A DNA stretch of 24,398 bases from Burkholderiaceae bacterium. Lineage in GTDB: Bacteria > Pseudomonadota > Gammaproteobacteria > Burkholderiales > Burkholderiaceae. Below the pieces are notes generated by a model, which saw only the letters and a list, made by a program, of their open reading frames with translations, did not search any database and was not told the origin of the DNA. Position 1 is the first letter of the stretch. Each line of letters opens with the position of its first letter. The DNA lies in the NCBI GenBank assembly GCA_030151165.1, contig JASLEM010000010.1, positions 1-24,398 of the forward strand. The letters run 5' to 3'. Shown here one piece after another: positions 7,381 through 14,960 of this stretch. A program made the translations under genes and the position numbers.

Positions 7381-7854
7381 TCAGAGCGGCGCGTTGCCGC
7401 TCGCGGCGTTGATCGCCTGGCGCGCGGCGGCCTGGAAGCCGACCGGATCCTGCATGCCGGCCATGCGCAGGTCCTCGCTGCCGGTGCCGCGGATCGTCAG
7501 CGTGCCGTAGTGCGCGATGCGCTGCCACACGCTCTGGTCGACGTCGAGGCTCTCCACGCGGTTCAGCATCACGGTCGACGTGTGGCGGCTGAACAGGCCG
7601 GTCTGCAGCACGAGGTAGCGATCCGTGAGCGCCACCTTCATCGCGCTGCGGCGCACCAGCGCGCCGAGGAAGAACCAGACGAAGTCGAGCGCGCCGAAGA
7701 TCGCGATGGCGTGGCCCGACGGATCCTGCTTCGCGAGCCCCCACGCGACGAGCGCGAGGCCGGCGAGCCCGAGCACGACCTTGGGCCACAGCGACCACCA
7801 CGAGATGCGCGCCTCGCGCAGGACATGTTCGGTGGCGGGAGCTTGGGCAGGCAT
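7381..7854 (-). CDS. PH domain-containing membrane protein (bPH2/YdbS-like)
   Basis: 157 residues. Two hydrophobic helices (about 24-40, VVLGLAGLALVAWGLA, and about 50-66, IFGALDFVWFFLGALV) are followed by a bacterial PH-like domain. Its conserved pattern is ALTDRYLVLQTGLFSRHTSTVMLNRVESLDVDQSVWQRI ... YGTLTIRGTGSE, read in separate stretches. Such proteins sit in the inner membrane; their exact role is unsettled. I chose ATG 7854, which has a GAAGGA ribosome-binding site, over an in-frame upstream ATG at 7923. The 23 extra residues of the longer form are Pro/Arg-rich and not membrane-like. It converges on the PEP-CTERM gene, and the LysR gene ends 76 nt upstream on the same strand. Confidence 0.83.
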   Translation of the reverse strand: MPAQAPATEHVLREARISWWSLWPKVVLGLAGLALVAWGLAKQDPSGHAIAIFGALDFVWFFLGALVRRSAMKVALTDRYLVLQTGLFSRHTSTVMLNRVESLDVDQSVWQRIAHYGTLTIRGTGSEDLRMAGMQDPVGFQAAARQAINAASGNAPL

Positions 7855-7929
7855 GGCGGGACGTCCTTCAGGCCGCGGGCAGGGCGCGGGATCGGACGAT
7901 TCTGCCAGTGCGCGGATGCGCATCCGCGC

Positions 7930-8832
7930 TCAGTCGCGCATCGTGCCGATGAAGTCCACGAACGCGCGCAGCGGCGCCGGCAGGTGGCGCCGGCTCGGGT
8001 AGTAGAGGAAGGGGCCCGAGAACGACGGCCACCACGGCTCCAGCACGGGCTCCAGCGCGCCGCTGTCGAGGTGCGGCCGCAGCCAGTCCTCGAACAGGTA
8101 GATGACGCCGCTGCCGGCGATGGCCGCGTCGACCGCGAGGTCGGTGGCCGCGCCGAGGCGCACGATGAGCGGGCCGGTCGGGTCGAGCTTCACGGATTCG
8201 CCGTCGCGCTCGAACTCCCACGCCGGCATCGCGCCGCTGCTGAAGCGGCCGCGCAGGCACGCGTGCTCGAGCAGCTCGCGCGGGTGGTCGGGGCGGCCGC
8301 GGCGGTCGAGGTAGGCGCGGGAGGCGGCGGCGGCGAAGCGCTGGCGGCGCGGGCCGATGGGAATGGCGACCATGTCCTGCTCGAGGCGCTCCTCGTAGCG
8401 GATGCCGGCGTCGTAACCGTCGGCGAGCATGTCGACGAAGCGATCCTCGGCGACGACGTCGAGGCGGATGTCGGGGTAGGCCGCGAGGAAGGGCGGGACG
8501 ATGCGCGGCAGCACGAGGCGCACGGCGCTGATCGGCACGTTGAGCCGCAACGTGCCCATCGGCCGGTCGCGGTAGCCGTTGACGACGTCGAGCGCGGCCT
8601 CGACCTCGCCGAGCGCGGGCGCGAGCCGGTCGATCAGCCGCGTGCCGGCCTCGGTCGGTGCGACGCTGCGCGTGCTGCGGTTCAGCAGCCGCACGCCGAG
8701 CCGCGCCTCGAGCCGGCGCACCGCCTCGCTGAGGCTGGACGCGCTGCTGCCGGTCGCGCGCGCCGCCTCGCGGAACCCGCCCGCCCGCGCCACCGCGACG
8801 AGCGCCGCGAGGTCTCCGAGGTCTGCCGCCAT
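7930..8832 (-). CDS. LysR-family transcriptional regulator
   Basis: 300 residues, the usual LysR length. The N-terminal winged helix-turn-helix (about 5-65) has the family pattern FREAARATGSSASSLSEAVRRLEARLG followed by LLNRSTRSVAPTEAG. The C-terminal part is a two-lobed effector-binding domain, including GTLRLNVPISAVRLVLP and a second half ending at DFIGTMRD. It is transcribed divergently from the aldo/keto reductase with 101 nt between the start codons, the classical arrangement in which a LysR protein controls the neighbour and itself. The inducer is not predictable from sequence. It belongs to the large group with short LysR-type DNA-binding heads often found beside oxidoreductase genes. 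Confidence 0.92.
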   Translation of the reverse strand: MAADLGDLAALVAVARAGGFREAARATGSSASSLSEAVRRLEARLGVRLLNRSTRSVAPTEAGTRLIDRLAPALGEVEAALDVVNGYRDRPMGTLRLNVPISAVRLVLPRIVPPFLAAYPDIRLDVVAEDRFVDMLADGYDAGIRYEERLEQDMVAIPIGPRRQRFAAAASRAYLDRRGRPDHPRELLEHACLRGRFSSGAMPAWEFERDGESVKLDPTGPLIVRLGAATDLAVDAAIAGSGVIYLFEDWLRPHLDSGALEPVLEPWWPSFSGPFLYYPSRRHLPAPLRAFVDFIGTMRD

Positions 8833-8871
8833 TGTTCGAGATTCCGTACGACCTGTGCCGATCAGGCCATC

Positions 8872-8900
8872 TTATCGTTCGACCGCCGGCTCGCTACATT
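8872..8900 (+). promoter_or_regulatory. Candidate promoter of the aldo/keto reductase gene, LysR-controlled
   Basis: TTATCG (8872-8877), 17 nt, TACATT (8895-8900) lie 34 nt before the reductase ATG. The poor -35 fits activator dependence. The hexamer GTTCGA occurs at 8834-8839 and again at 8877-8882 across the divergent gap and could be part of the regulator's site, but no full palindrome is evident. Confidence 0.38.
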
Positions 8901-8933
8901 GAACGCCATTCCCCAGGACATCAGGAGTTCGAC

Positions 8934-9800
8934 ATGAGCGACATCAGCAAGGCAGGCACGTTCACCCTCGGCACGCACCGCGTGAAGCGCATCGGCTACG
9001 GCGCGATGCAGCTCGCCGGCAAGGGCGTCTTCGGGCCGCCCGCCGACCGCGCCGGCGCGCTCGCCGTGCTGCGCGCCGCCATCGAGGCGGGCATCGACCA
9101 CATCGACACGAGCGACTTCTACGGCCCGCACGTCACCAACCAGCTGATCCGCGAGGCGCTGCATCCGTACCGCGACGGCCTCGTCATCGTCACCAAGATC
9201 GGCTGCTTCCGCGGCGACGACGGCTCGTGGAACCCGGCGATGGCGCCCAAGGATCTCGAGAAGGCGGTGCACGACAACCTGCGCAACCTCGGCCTCGACG
9301 TGCTCGACGTCGTCAACCTGCGCAGCATGCTCGACGTCCACGGCCCCGCCGAAGGCTCGCTCGAGGCGCCGCTGACCGCGCTGGCCGAGCTGCAGCAGCG
9401 CGGCCTCGTGCGCCACATCGGCCTGAGCAACGTGACGGCGAAGCAGGTCGCCGACGGCCGCAAGATCTGCCCGATCGTCTGCGTGCAGAACATGTACAAC
9501 CTCGCGCACCGCGCCGACGAGGCACTGGTCGACGAGCTCGGCCGCCACGGCACGGCCTATGTGCCGTTCTTCCCGCTCGGCGGCTTCACGCCGCTGCAGT
9601 CGACGGCGCTGTCCGACGTCGCGGCCGCGCTCGGCGCGACGCCGATGCAGGTCGCGCTCGCGTGGCTGCTGCAGCGCGCGCCGAACCTGCTGTTGATCCC
9701 GGGCACGTCGTCGGTGAAGCACCTGCACGAGAACCTCGCGGCGGTCGACCTGCAGCTGCCGGCCGAGGCGGTCGCGACGCTCGACCGCATCGGCGGCTGA
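8934..9800 (+). CDS. Aldo/keto reductase (YdbC-like oxidoreductase)
   Basis: 288-residue (beta/alpha)8 NADPH-dependent reductase. Catalytic residues are Asp58 and Tyr63 in IDTSDFYGPH and Lys88 in VTKIG. The position usually held by the fourth tetrad residue, His, is Asn128 in DVVNLRSM, as in the E. coli YdbC subgroup. GLSNVTAKQV and the C-terminal nucleotide-binding segment LLLIPGTSSVKHLHENL are also present. It reduces aldehydes or ketones; the physiological substrate is unknown. ATG 8934 follows a CAGGAG site. An in-frame upstream ATG at 8832 would run through the divergent promoter and is rejected. Divergent LysR regulation is likely. It converges on the DUF2000 gene with a 15-nt gap. Confidence 0.92.
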   Translation: MSDISKAGTFTLGTHRVKRIGYGAMQLAGKGVFGPPADRAGALAVLRAAIEAGIDHIDTSDFYGPHVTNQLIREALHPYRDGLVIVTKIGCFRGDDGSWNPAMAPKDLEKAVHDNLRNLGLDVLDVVNLRSMLDVHGPAEGSLEAPLTALAELQQRGLVRHIGLSNVTAKQVADGRKICPIVCVQNMYNLAHRADEALVDELGRHGTAYVPFFPLGGFTPLQSTALSDVAAALGATPMQVALAWLLQRAPNLLLIPGTSSVKHLHENLAAVDLQLPAEAVATLDRIGG

Positions 9801-9815
9801 GCCCGCGCGCCCGCC

Positions 9816-10259
9816 TCACTTCAGCAAGCCGAAGTTCGCGACCAGCTTGCCGACCGGCTTCTTCTCGCCGACGAGCCCCACGCCGACATGGCGCAGCGCA
9901 TCGGTCGGGACGGTGGCGACCGCGTCGCGGAACGCGGCGTAGTTCGTCGTTTGCTGGCCTTGCACGGGGAAGTCGACGACGTCGCAGCCCGATGCCGCGG
10001 CGCGCCTGCGCAGCGCGGCGAGTTCCTCCTGCGACGCGGCGAGCACGGCGATGCCGATCGGGATCAGGCCGGGGTGCGCGAGGCCGTCGGCGTCGACGAG
10101 CGGCGCGCCGACCAGGCCGGGATGGCGTGCGCCGAGGGTGAGCGCGATCACCGCCGCGGCGTTGGCCGCGAGGCCCGGCGGCAGTGCGGCATCGACGACG
10201 ATGACGCAGCGCGTGGGCAGGGGCGGCGAGGCATCGGCGGGCAGCGAGGAATCGGTCAT
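9816..10259 (-). CDS. DUF2000 family protein
   Basis: 147 residues. The pattern CVIVVDAALPPGLAANAAAVIALTLGA at the N-terminus (quoted as CVIVVDAALPPG and AANAAAVIALTLGA), GHP/GLVGAPLVDADG in the middle and the end GEKKPVGKLVANFGLLK are typical of DUF2000, whose fold resembles peptidyl-tRNA hydrolase 2. No enzymatic function is established. No signal peptide or membrane segment is seen. It lies 64 nt downstream of the AraC gene on the same strand and is probably co-transcribed with the CGNR and AraC genes; AraC regulators are common neighbours of this family. There is no good Shine-Dalgarno sequence at ATG 10259. Confidence 0.8.
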   Translation of the reverse strand: MTDSSLPADASPPLPTRCVIVVDAALPPGLAANAAAVIALTLGARHPGLVGAPLVDADGLAHPGLIPIGIAVLAASQEELAALRRRAAASGCDVVDFPVQGQQTTNYAAFRDAVATVPTDALRHVGVGLVGEKKPVGKLVANFGLLK

Positions 10260-10323
10260 GGGCGAGGTGGGCGTGGTGAAGACGTGCCCATCGTGCCCGC
10301 CGCCCGCCGGCGGGTCTTGAACG

Positions 10324-11178
10324 CTATTGCAGCGGCCGCGCGCCCGCCGCCGCGACCGCGAGCTGGTACTGGCCCGGCGTCACGCCCATGAAGCGGCGGA
10401 ACCAGCGCGTGAGGTGCGCCTGGTCGGCGAAGCCGGCGAGCGCGCCGGCATCGGCGAGCGCGTGCCCCGCGCGGATCAGCCGCATCGCCAGGCGCACGCG
10501 GGCCTGGCGCTGGTACGCGTGCGGCGACATGCCGGCGTCGCGCCGGAACGCGCGGAACAGCTGGAACGGCGGCAGGCCGGCGCTGCGGGCGATCGCGTCG
10601 AGGCTCACCCGGGCGCCGAGGTTCTGGTCGAGGAACTCGCGCGCGCGGCGCACGCCCGCGTCCTCGCGCCCGGGCGCGCGCGCCGGCGCGGCGCCGCGCG
10701 CGTGGCGCTGCATCAGCCCCGCCGCGAAGCCGAGATAGGCCTCGTCGCGCAGCAGGAACGAGCCGCCGTCCTGCGAGCACCGGTGCAGCGTGTGGAGCTG
10801 CTGCGTCAGGCGCGCGTCGCGGATGATCGGCCCGGCCAGCCGCGCCGGGACGGCCGCGCGCTCGTCGCCGGCGATCGTGGCGAGGTGCGCGAGGTCGACG
10901 TACAGCGTGCGCTGGCGCCAGCCCTGCGCGTCGACCGCCCAGCCCGCGTGCGCCTCGTCGGCATCGATCGCGTAGAGGTCGCCCGCCTGCGCGACGAACT
11001 CGCTGCCGCGCATGCGGATGCGGATGCGCCCTTCGGTCAGCAGCGCGAAGCAGGCGGTCTCGTGGGTGTGGACGTCGTACGTGAAGTCGACGAAGCGCGC
11101 GCGCAGCAGCTCGGCCTTGAGCTCGGGGGCGTGCCAGAGGGTGACTTCGCTGAGGGGGTCGCGGGCGTCGCGTTTCAT
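10324..11178 (-). CDS. AraC-family transcriptional regulator
   Basis: 284 residues. The N-terminal half (about 1-150) is a cupin-like ligand-binding domain; HTHETACFALLTEGRIRIRM is the cupin core and AGDLYAIDADEAHAG follows it. The C-terminal half (about 175-275) carries two helix-turn-helices: VSLDAIARSAGLPPFQLFRAF and ADAGALAGFADQAHLTRWFRRF, followed by the signature MGVTPGQYQ. The second recognition helix is well conserved. It lies 29 nt downstream of the CGNR gene, so the pair is probably one transcript, and upstream of DUF2000. ATG 11178 starts the recognisable domain and has no strong Shine-Dalgarno, consistent with coupling to the upstream gene. The effector is unknown. Confidence 0.92.
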   Translation of the reverse strand: MKRDARDPLSEVTLWHAPELKAELLRARFVDFTYDVHTHETACFALLTEGRIRIRMRGSEFVAQAGDLYAIDADEAHAGWAVDAQGWRQRTLYVDLAHLATIAGDERAAVPARLAGPIIRDARLTQQLHTLHRCSQDGGSFLLRDEAYLGFAAGLMQRHARGAAPARAPGREDAGVRRAREFLDQNLGARVSLDAIARSAGLPPFQLFRAFRRDAGMSPHAYQRQARVRLAMRLIRAGHALADAGALAGFADQAHLTRWFRRFMGVTPGQYQLAVAAAGARPLQ

Positions 11179-11207
11179 CGGAGGTCTCGCGTCGACCTCA
11201 TTGTCGA

Positions 11208-11852
11208 TCAGGCCGCGCGGGCCGCGCGCTGCTGCTTCATGCGCTCGCGATGCGCCGCCTGCTTGGCGCGGTTGCCGCACGCGGCCATGCTGCACCAGCG
11301 GCGCGCGCGGCCCTGCGTGGTGTCGAGGAACATCAGCGTGCAGTCGTGGCCCTCGCAATGCTTGACCTGCGCGAAGTCCGCCGCGCAGACGACGTCGGCC
11401 AGCGCATCGGCGATCGGCAGCAGCAGCGACGCGGGCGAGCGCCAGCGCCGCGTCGCGCGGCGTTCGAACACCGCGCCGTCGTGCGCGGCCGCGGCCGGCG
11501 CGATCACGCGGTAGAGCTCGTCGCGCTCCAGCAGCGCGTTCAGGCGCGACAGGCCGGCCATCGCGTCGGCCGACAGCGGCTTGCCGCGGTGCGCGTCGAC
11601 GAAGCCGCGGAACCACTCGCGCAGCTCGCGCGCCTGGGCGGCCGCGCCGTCGAGCTCGCCCGGCAGCGCGTTCGTCCGCATCCAGGCCGCCGTGTCCGCC
11701 GGTACCAGCCCCGCCTGCAGCAGCCAGTCGAGCAGATCCTCGCCATTGGATAACCACTCGACAGGCGTTCCGCCAGGTGAGGCGAGCGAATTCAAGAAGT
11801 CGAGGCCGCGGGAATCGGCCAGGAACATGGCAGGTGGGCGGGCGGTCGTCAT
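11208..11852 (-). CDS. CGNR zinc-finger / ABATE-domain putative transcription regulator
   Basis: 214 residues. The N-terminal ABATE-type domain begins with MFLADSRGLDFLNSLAS. The C-terminal CGNR zinc finger is complete: Cys166 in HCEGHDC, Cys171, Cys187 in RWCSMAACGNR, and Cys192. A basic tail HRERMKQQRAARAA could contact DNA. The family is annotated as stress-induced putative transcription regulators. I chose ATG 11852 and not the in-frame GTG at 11945, because the best promoter (-10 at 11905-11910) would put the transcript start downstream of that GTG, and homologous domain sequence begins only after 11852. It is divergent from the hydrolase operon, which it may control. Confidence 0.87.
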   Translation of the reverse strand: MTTARPPAMFLADSRGLDFLNSLASPGGTPVEWLSNGEDLLDWLLQAGLVPADTAAWMRTNALPGELDGAAAQARELREWFRGFVDAHRGKPLSADAMAGLSRLNALLERDELYRVIAPAAAAHDGAVFERRATRRWRSPASLLLPIADALADVVCAADFAQVKHCEGHDCTLMFLDTTQGRARRWCSMAACGNRAKQAAHRERMKQQRAARAA

Positions 11853-11904
11853 GGGGATTTGCCGGGGAAGGGTCGTGGATCTGAAGCGTCGCTCCGATGC
11901 CTTC

Positions 11905-11933
11905 AGTGTAACCGCATCAAATTCTCTTGACAA
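11905..11933 (-). promoter_or_regulatory. Promoter of the CGNR-AraC-DUF2000 operon
   Basis: Read on the minus strand: TTGTCA (-35, plus bases 11928-11933), 17-nt spacer, TACACT (-10, 11905-11910). Five and four of six bases match the sigma-70 consensus. This supports the start codon at 11852. Confidence 0.55.
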
Positions 11934-11956
11934 GTTATCGATCACGGAAGTAACCT
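11927..11956 (+). promoter_or_regulatory. Promoter of the hydrolase-NTF2-hydrolase operon, with candidate operator repeats
   Basis: A perfect TTGACA (11927-11932) is followed after 18 nt by TAACCT (11951-11956), a weak -10. The -35 overlaps the -35 of the divergent promoter, so one bound protein could affect both. Around it lie GTTA (11935), GTAAC (11950) and GTTAC (11976), the last two forming an inverted pair; these are operator candidates, unproven. Confidence 0.42.
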
Positions 11957-12032
11957 GACCGTGTCGATTGGAAAAGTTACTGAACGCCGACCGATGACTG
12001 AGCCCTCAACCCCCATCCAAGGAGCAACCGCC

Positions 12033-12902
12033 ATGACCACCATCCGCCACCACCACGTCGACGTCGACGGCCTGAACGTGTTCTATCGCGAGGCTGGCGC
12101 GGCCGACGCGCCCGTCCTGCTGCTGCTGCACGGCTTCCCGACGTCGAGCCACATGTTCCGCGACCTGATCCCCGTGCTCGCGCCGCACTTCCGCGTTGTC
12201 GCCCCCGACCTGCCGGGCTTCGGCCAGACCGAGCTGCGCTCGCGCGACGAGTTCAAGTACACCTTCGACGCGCTCGCCGACGTCGTCGACCGCTTCACCG
12301 AGACGATCGGCCTGTCGCGCTACGCGATCTACGTCTTCGACTACGGCGCGCCGGTCGGCTGGCGCCTGGCCATCAAGCACCCGGAGCGCATCGCCGGCAT
12401 CGTCACGCAGAACGGCAACGCCTACGAGGAAGGGCTGAGCGAGGGTTGGAACCCGATCCAGGCCTACTGGCGCGAGCCGAGCGACGCGAACCGCAACGCG
12501 TTGCGCGGCATGCTGTCGCCGCAGGGCACCGTGTTCCAGTACACGCACGGCGTGCCGGAAGCGACGCTGGCGCGCGTGTCTCCGGACGGCCGCGAGCTCG
12601 ACGACCATTACCTCGCGCGCCCGGGCGTCGACGAGATCCAGCTCGACCTCTTCCTCGACTACGCGAGCAACGTCGCGCTCTACCCGACCTTCCACGCGTA
12701 CCTGCGCGACCACCAGCCGCCGGTGCTCGCGATCTGGGGCCGCAACGACCCGTTCTTCCTGCCGCCCGGCGCCGAAGCCTTCAAGCGCGACGTGCCCGCC
12801 GCGGATGTGCGCTTCCTGGACACCGGCCACTTCGCGCTCGAGACCCACGCCGGCGAGATCGGCGCGGCGATCGTCGACTTCTTCGGCAAGGCGCCGAAGT
12901 AA
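12033..12902 (+). CDS. Alpha/beta hydrolase with Asp nucleophile (haloalkane dehalogenase/epoxide hydrolase-like), cytosolic
   Basis: 289 residues. The oxyanion motif HGFPTSS (33-39), PDLPGFGQT (59-66), nucleophile elbow VFDYGAPVGW with Asp103, acid WGRNDPFF (Asp239) and DTGHFALE (His266) make a complete Asp-Asp-His type triad. This architecture is shared by haloalkane dehalogenases and epoxide hydrolases, which form a covalent ester with the nucleophilic Asp. The true substrate is unknown; dehalogenation is not proven, and halide-binding Trp residues cannot be assigned by eye. There is no signal peptide. ATG 12033 follows AAGGAG. It is the first gene of an operon with the NTF2-like protein and a second, exported paralogue, all with closely similar Shine-Dalgarno leaders (GAAGGAGA-type). 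Confidence 0.88.
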   Translation: MTTIRHHHVDVDGLNVFYREAGAADAPVLLLLHGFPTSSHMFRDLIPVLAPHFRVVAPDLPGFGQTELRSRDEFKYTFDALADVVDRFTETIGLSRYAIYVFDYGAPVGWRLAIKHPERIAGIVTQNGNAYEEGLSEGWNPIQAYWREPSDANRNALRGMLSPQGTVFQYTHGVPEATLARVSPDGRELDDHYLARPGVDEIQLDLFLDYASNVALYPTFHAYLRDHQPPVLAIWGRNDPFFLPPGAEAFKRDVPAADVRFLDTGHFALETHAGEIGAAIVDFFGKAPK

Positions 12903-12942
12903 GCCGCGGCCGATACCTCACCCCGTACCGAAGGAGACAAGC

Positions 12943-13326
12943 ATGAACAGCAATGTCGAGATCATCCGCGCCTTCTATGCGGCCCTCGCCGACGGCGACG
13001 CGCCGCGCGCGCTGGGCCTCATGTCCGAAGACATCGAGTGGCTGGCGATGTGGCACTACCGGGTCGACGGCCGCGGGCCGCAGAAGGTGGCCGAGGGGCT
13101 GCTCGCGCCGCTGATGAAGGAGTGGCATCCGTTGTCGCTCGTCTCGAGCGAGTACGTCGCCGAGGGCGACACGGTCGTCTCGATCGGGCGCTTCACGGGC
13201 GTGCACGGCGAGTCCGGCAAGACGGCCGTCGCGGACTACGCGCACGTGTGGACGCTGGCGGACGGCCGCATCAGCCGCTTCCGCCAGTTCATCGACACCC
13301 TCGCCGTCGCGCGGGCGCGCCAATGA
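12943..13326 (+). CDS. Nuclear transport factor 2 / SnoaL-like protein
   Basis: 127-residue single-domain protein with the cone-shaped NTF2-like fold expected from its pattern: helix NVEIIRAFYAALADGDAPRALGLMSEDIEW, then strands VVSIGRFTGVHGESGK, ADYAHVWTLADGRISRFRQFIDT. (Segments are quoted separately: NVEIIRAFYAALADGD, LGLMSEDIEW, HVWTLADGRISRFRQFIDT.) Members act as small isomerases, cyclases, dehydratases or plain binding proteins. It sits 40 nt after the first hydrolase with a GAAGGAG site and 48 nt before the exported hydrolase, so it is probably in the same operon and may act on the same compound. Exact activity cannot be inferred. Confidence 0.88.
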   Translation: MNSNVEIIRAFYAALADGDAPRALGLMSEDIEWLAMWHYRVDGRGPQKVAEGLLAPLMKEWHPLSLVSSEYVAEGDTVVSIGRFTGVHGESGKTAVADYAHVWTLADGRISRFRQFIDTLAVARARQ

Positions 13327-13374
13327 GCGCGCGTGCCGGCTGAACCCACCGATCCTGGACGAAGGAGACCTCCG

Positions 13375-14343
13375 ATGTCGAAACACACCCTCGCCGCGGC
13401 CGCGTTGGCGGCCGCCAGCCTCGCCGCCCACGCGGCTCCGCCGTCCGCAGCGGTCGACCCGGCCGAGGCGACGCGCTACCGCACCGTGCAGGTCGACGGC
13501 CTGTCGATCTTCTACCGCGAGGCCGGCCGGCCGGACGCGCCCACGCTGCTCCTGCTGCACGGCTTCCCGTCGTCGTCGCGGATGTACGAGCCGCTGTTCG
13601 CGCGGCTCGCGTCGCGCTACCACCTCGTGGCGCCCGACTACCCGGGCTTCGGGCACAGCGACGCGCCGTCCGCGAAGGACTTCGCGTACACGTTCGACCA
13701 CATCGCCCAGGTCCTGGGCGACTTCACCAACGCGGTGGGCCTGAAGCGCTACACGCTCTACCTGCAGGACTACGGCGGCCCCGTCGGCATGCGGCTGGCG
13801 GTGGCGCATCCGGAGCGCGTGCAGGCCTTGGTGATCCAGAACGCGGTCGCGCACGAGGACGGCCTCGGCCCGCTGTGGCAGAAGCGGCGCGAGTTCTGGG
13901 CCGACCGCGCCTCCAACGAGGCGAGCCTGCGCGCCGGCTTCCTCTCGCTGGCGACGACCCGGCAGCGCCACATCGGCTCGAACCCCGAGCCCGACCGGAT
14001 CGACCCCGATCGCTGGACCGACGAGTTCGCTTTCCTCTCGCGGCCCGGCGAGGCCGACATCCAGGCCGACCTGTTCTACGACTACCGCACCAACGTCGCG
14101 AGCTACCCGGCCTGGGGGGCGTGGCTGCGCGAGCATCGGCCGAAGACGCTGGTCGTGTGGGGCCGCTACGACCCGTCGTTCCAAGTCGACGAGGTCGCCG
14201 CCTACCGGCACGACCTGCCGAAGGCCGAGACTCACGTGCTCGACGCCGGGCACTTCGCGCTGTACGAGAAGCCGGACGAGATCGCCGCGCTGATGAGCGA
14301 CTTCCTCGGCCGCGCGCTGGCCGGCACGCCGTCGCCGCCGTGA
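13375..14343 (+). CDS. Exported alpha/beta hydrolase, paralogue of the upstream hydrolase
   Basis: 322 residues. A signal peptide (1-20, LAAAALAAASLAAHA, cleavage AHA|AP) directs it to the periplasm. The mature part aligns by eye along its whole length with the gene at 12033: shared VDGLSIFYREAG, LLLLHGFPSSSRM, PDYPGFGHSD, elbow YLQDYGGPVGMRLA (Asp132), WGRYDPSF (Asp266) and DAGHFALYEKP (His293). QDYGG is closer to the haloalkane dehalogenase QDWGG elbow than its sibling's FDYGA. ATG 13375 has GAAGGAG upstream. It is the third gene of the operon, so the cluster has one periplasmic and one cytosolic copy of the same enzyme type. Substrate unknown. Confidence 0.88.
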   Translation: MSKHTLAAAALAAASLAAHAAPPSAAVDPAEATRYRTVQVDGLSIFYREAGRPDAPTLLLLHGFPSSSRMYEPLFARLASRYHLVAPDYPGFGHSDAPSAKDFAYTFDHIAQVLGDFTNAVGLKRYTLYLQDYGGPVGMRLAVAHPERVQALVIQNAVAHEDGLGPLWQKRREFWADRASNEASLRAGFLSLATTRQRHIGSNPEPDRIDPDRWTDEFAFLSRPGEADIQADLFYDYRTNVASYPAWGAWLREHRPKTLVVWGRYDPSFQVDEVAAYRHDLPKAETHVLDAGHFALYEKPDEIAALMSDFLGRALAGTPSPP

Positions 14344-14393
14344 CCCTCGCGCGCGTGACGCGACGCGCACGCCGCCGCTGCTAAGCTCGACGG

Positions 14394-14858
14394 ATGAGCG
14401 AACCCCTGCCTGCCGCCGCGACCGCACCGACGTGGGACCTGCCGTCGCCGCACGTCCTGCCCGTCGACGTGACCGGCGTCCACATCGACCTCATGCGCCA
14501 CGTCAACAACGTCCACTACCTGCTGTGGCTGGAGAACGTGGCCTGGGATCATTCGGTCGCGCTCGGCATGGCGCCGGACGACTACACGCGGCTGGGCCAG
14601 GGCATGGTCGTGCGGCGCCATGAGCTCGACTACGTCGCGCCGGCGCTGCTCGGCGACCGCGTGCTGCTCGCGACGTGGATCGTCGGGCTCGACCGGCTGT
14701 CGCTGCATCGGCGCTATCAGTTCGTGCGCGCCTCCGACGGCACGACGCTGTTCCGCGGCGCGACGCATTTCGTCTGCGTCGAGATCGAGAGCGGCCGCGT
14801 GCGCCGGATGCCGGCGGAGTTCACGCAGGTCTACACGCGCGCGCTCGTCGCGCCGTGA
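14394..14858 (+). CDS. Acyl-CoA thioesterase (4-hydroxybenzoyl-CoA thioesterase-like, hotdog fold)
   Basis: 154 residues, the length of single hotdog-fold thioesterases. The hallmark at the start of the long central helix is IDLMRHVNNVHYLLWLENVAW; the equivalent motif in the family is D-x-x-G-H-V-N-N-x-x-Y, with the first Asp providing catalysis (Asp32 here) and Met-Arg replacing the usual Gly spacing. The strands RRHELDYVAPALLGDRVLLATWI and LHRRYQFVRASDGTTLFRGATHFVCVE follow the normal order. It should hydrolyse acyl- or aryl-CoA thioesters in the cytosol. It begins 50 nt after the exported hydrolase and could be the last gene of that operon. A strong hairpin follows 10 nt after its stop. 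Confidence 0.88.
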   Translation: MSEPLPAAATAPTWDLPSPHVLPVDVTGVHIDLMRHVNNVHYLLWLENVAWDHSVALGMAPDDYTRLGQGMVVRRHELDYVAPALLGDRVLLATWIVGLDRLSLHRRYQFVRASDGTTLFRGATHFVCVEIESGRVRRMPAEFTQVYTRALVAP

Positions 14859-14867
14859 AGCGGGCTG

Positions 14868-14900
14868 CGACCGTGGGCGTTTCACGCGCGCCCACGGTCG
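14868..14900 (+). terminator. Strong hairpin after the thioesterase gene
   Basis: CGACCGTGGGCG (14868-14879) and CGCCCACGGTCG (14889-14900) form a perfect 12-bp stem with a 9-nt loop. It starts 10 nt after the stop codon. There is no T-tract, so termination may need Rho, or the hairpin may protect the mRNA 3' end. Confidence 0.5.
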
Positions 14901-14960
14901 GGGTCCGCGCCTTGCTACAGGAGACGGTCACTCGCATGTCGCGAGCACCTGGAGCAGAAG

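Noticed and set aside
11853..11945. N-terminal extension of the CGNR protein to the GTG at 11945
   Set aside because: The best promoter -10 lies at 11905-11910, inside this extension, and the added residues show no family similarity.
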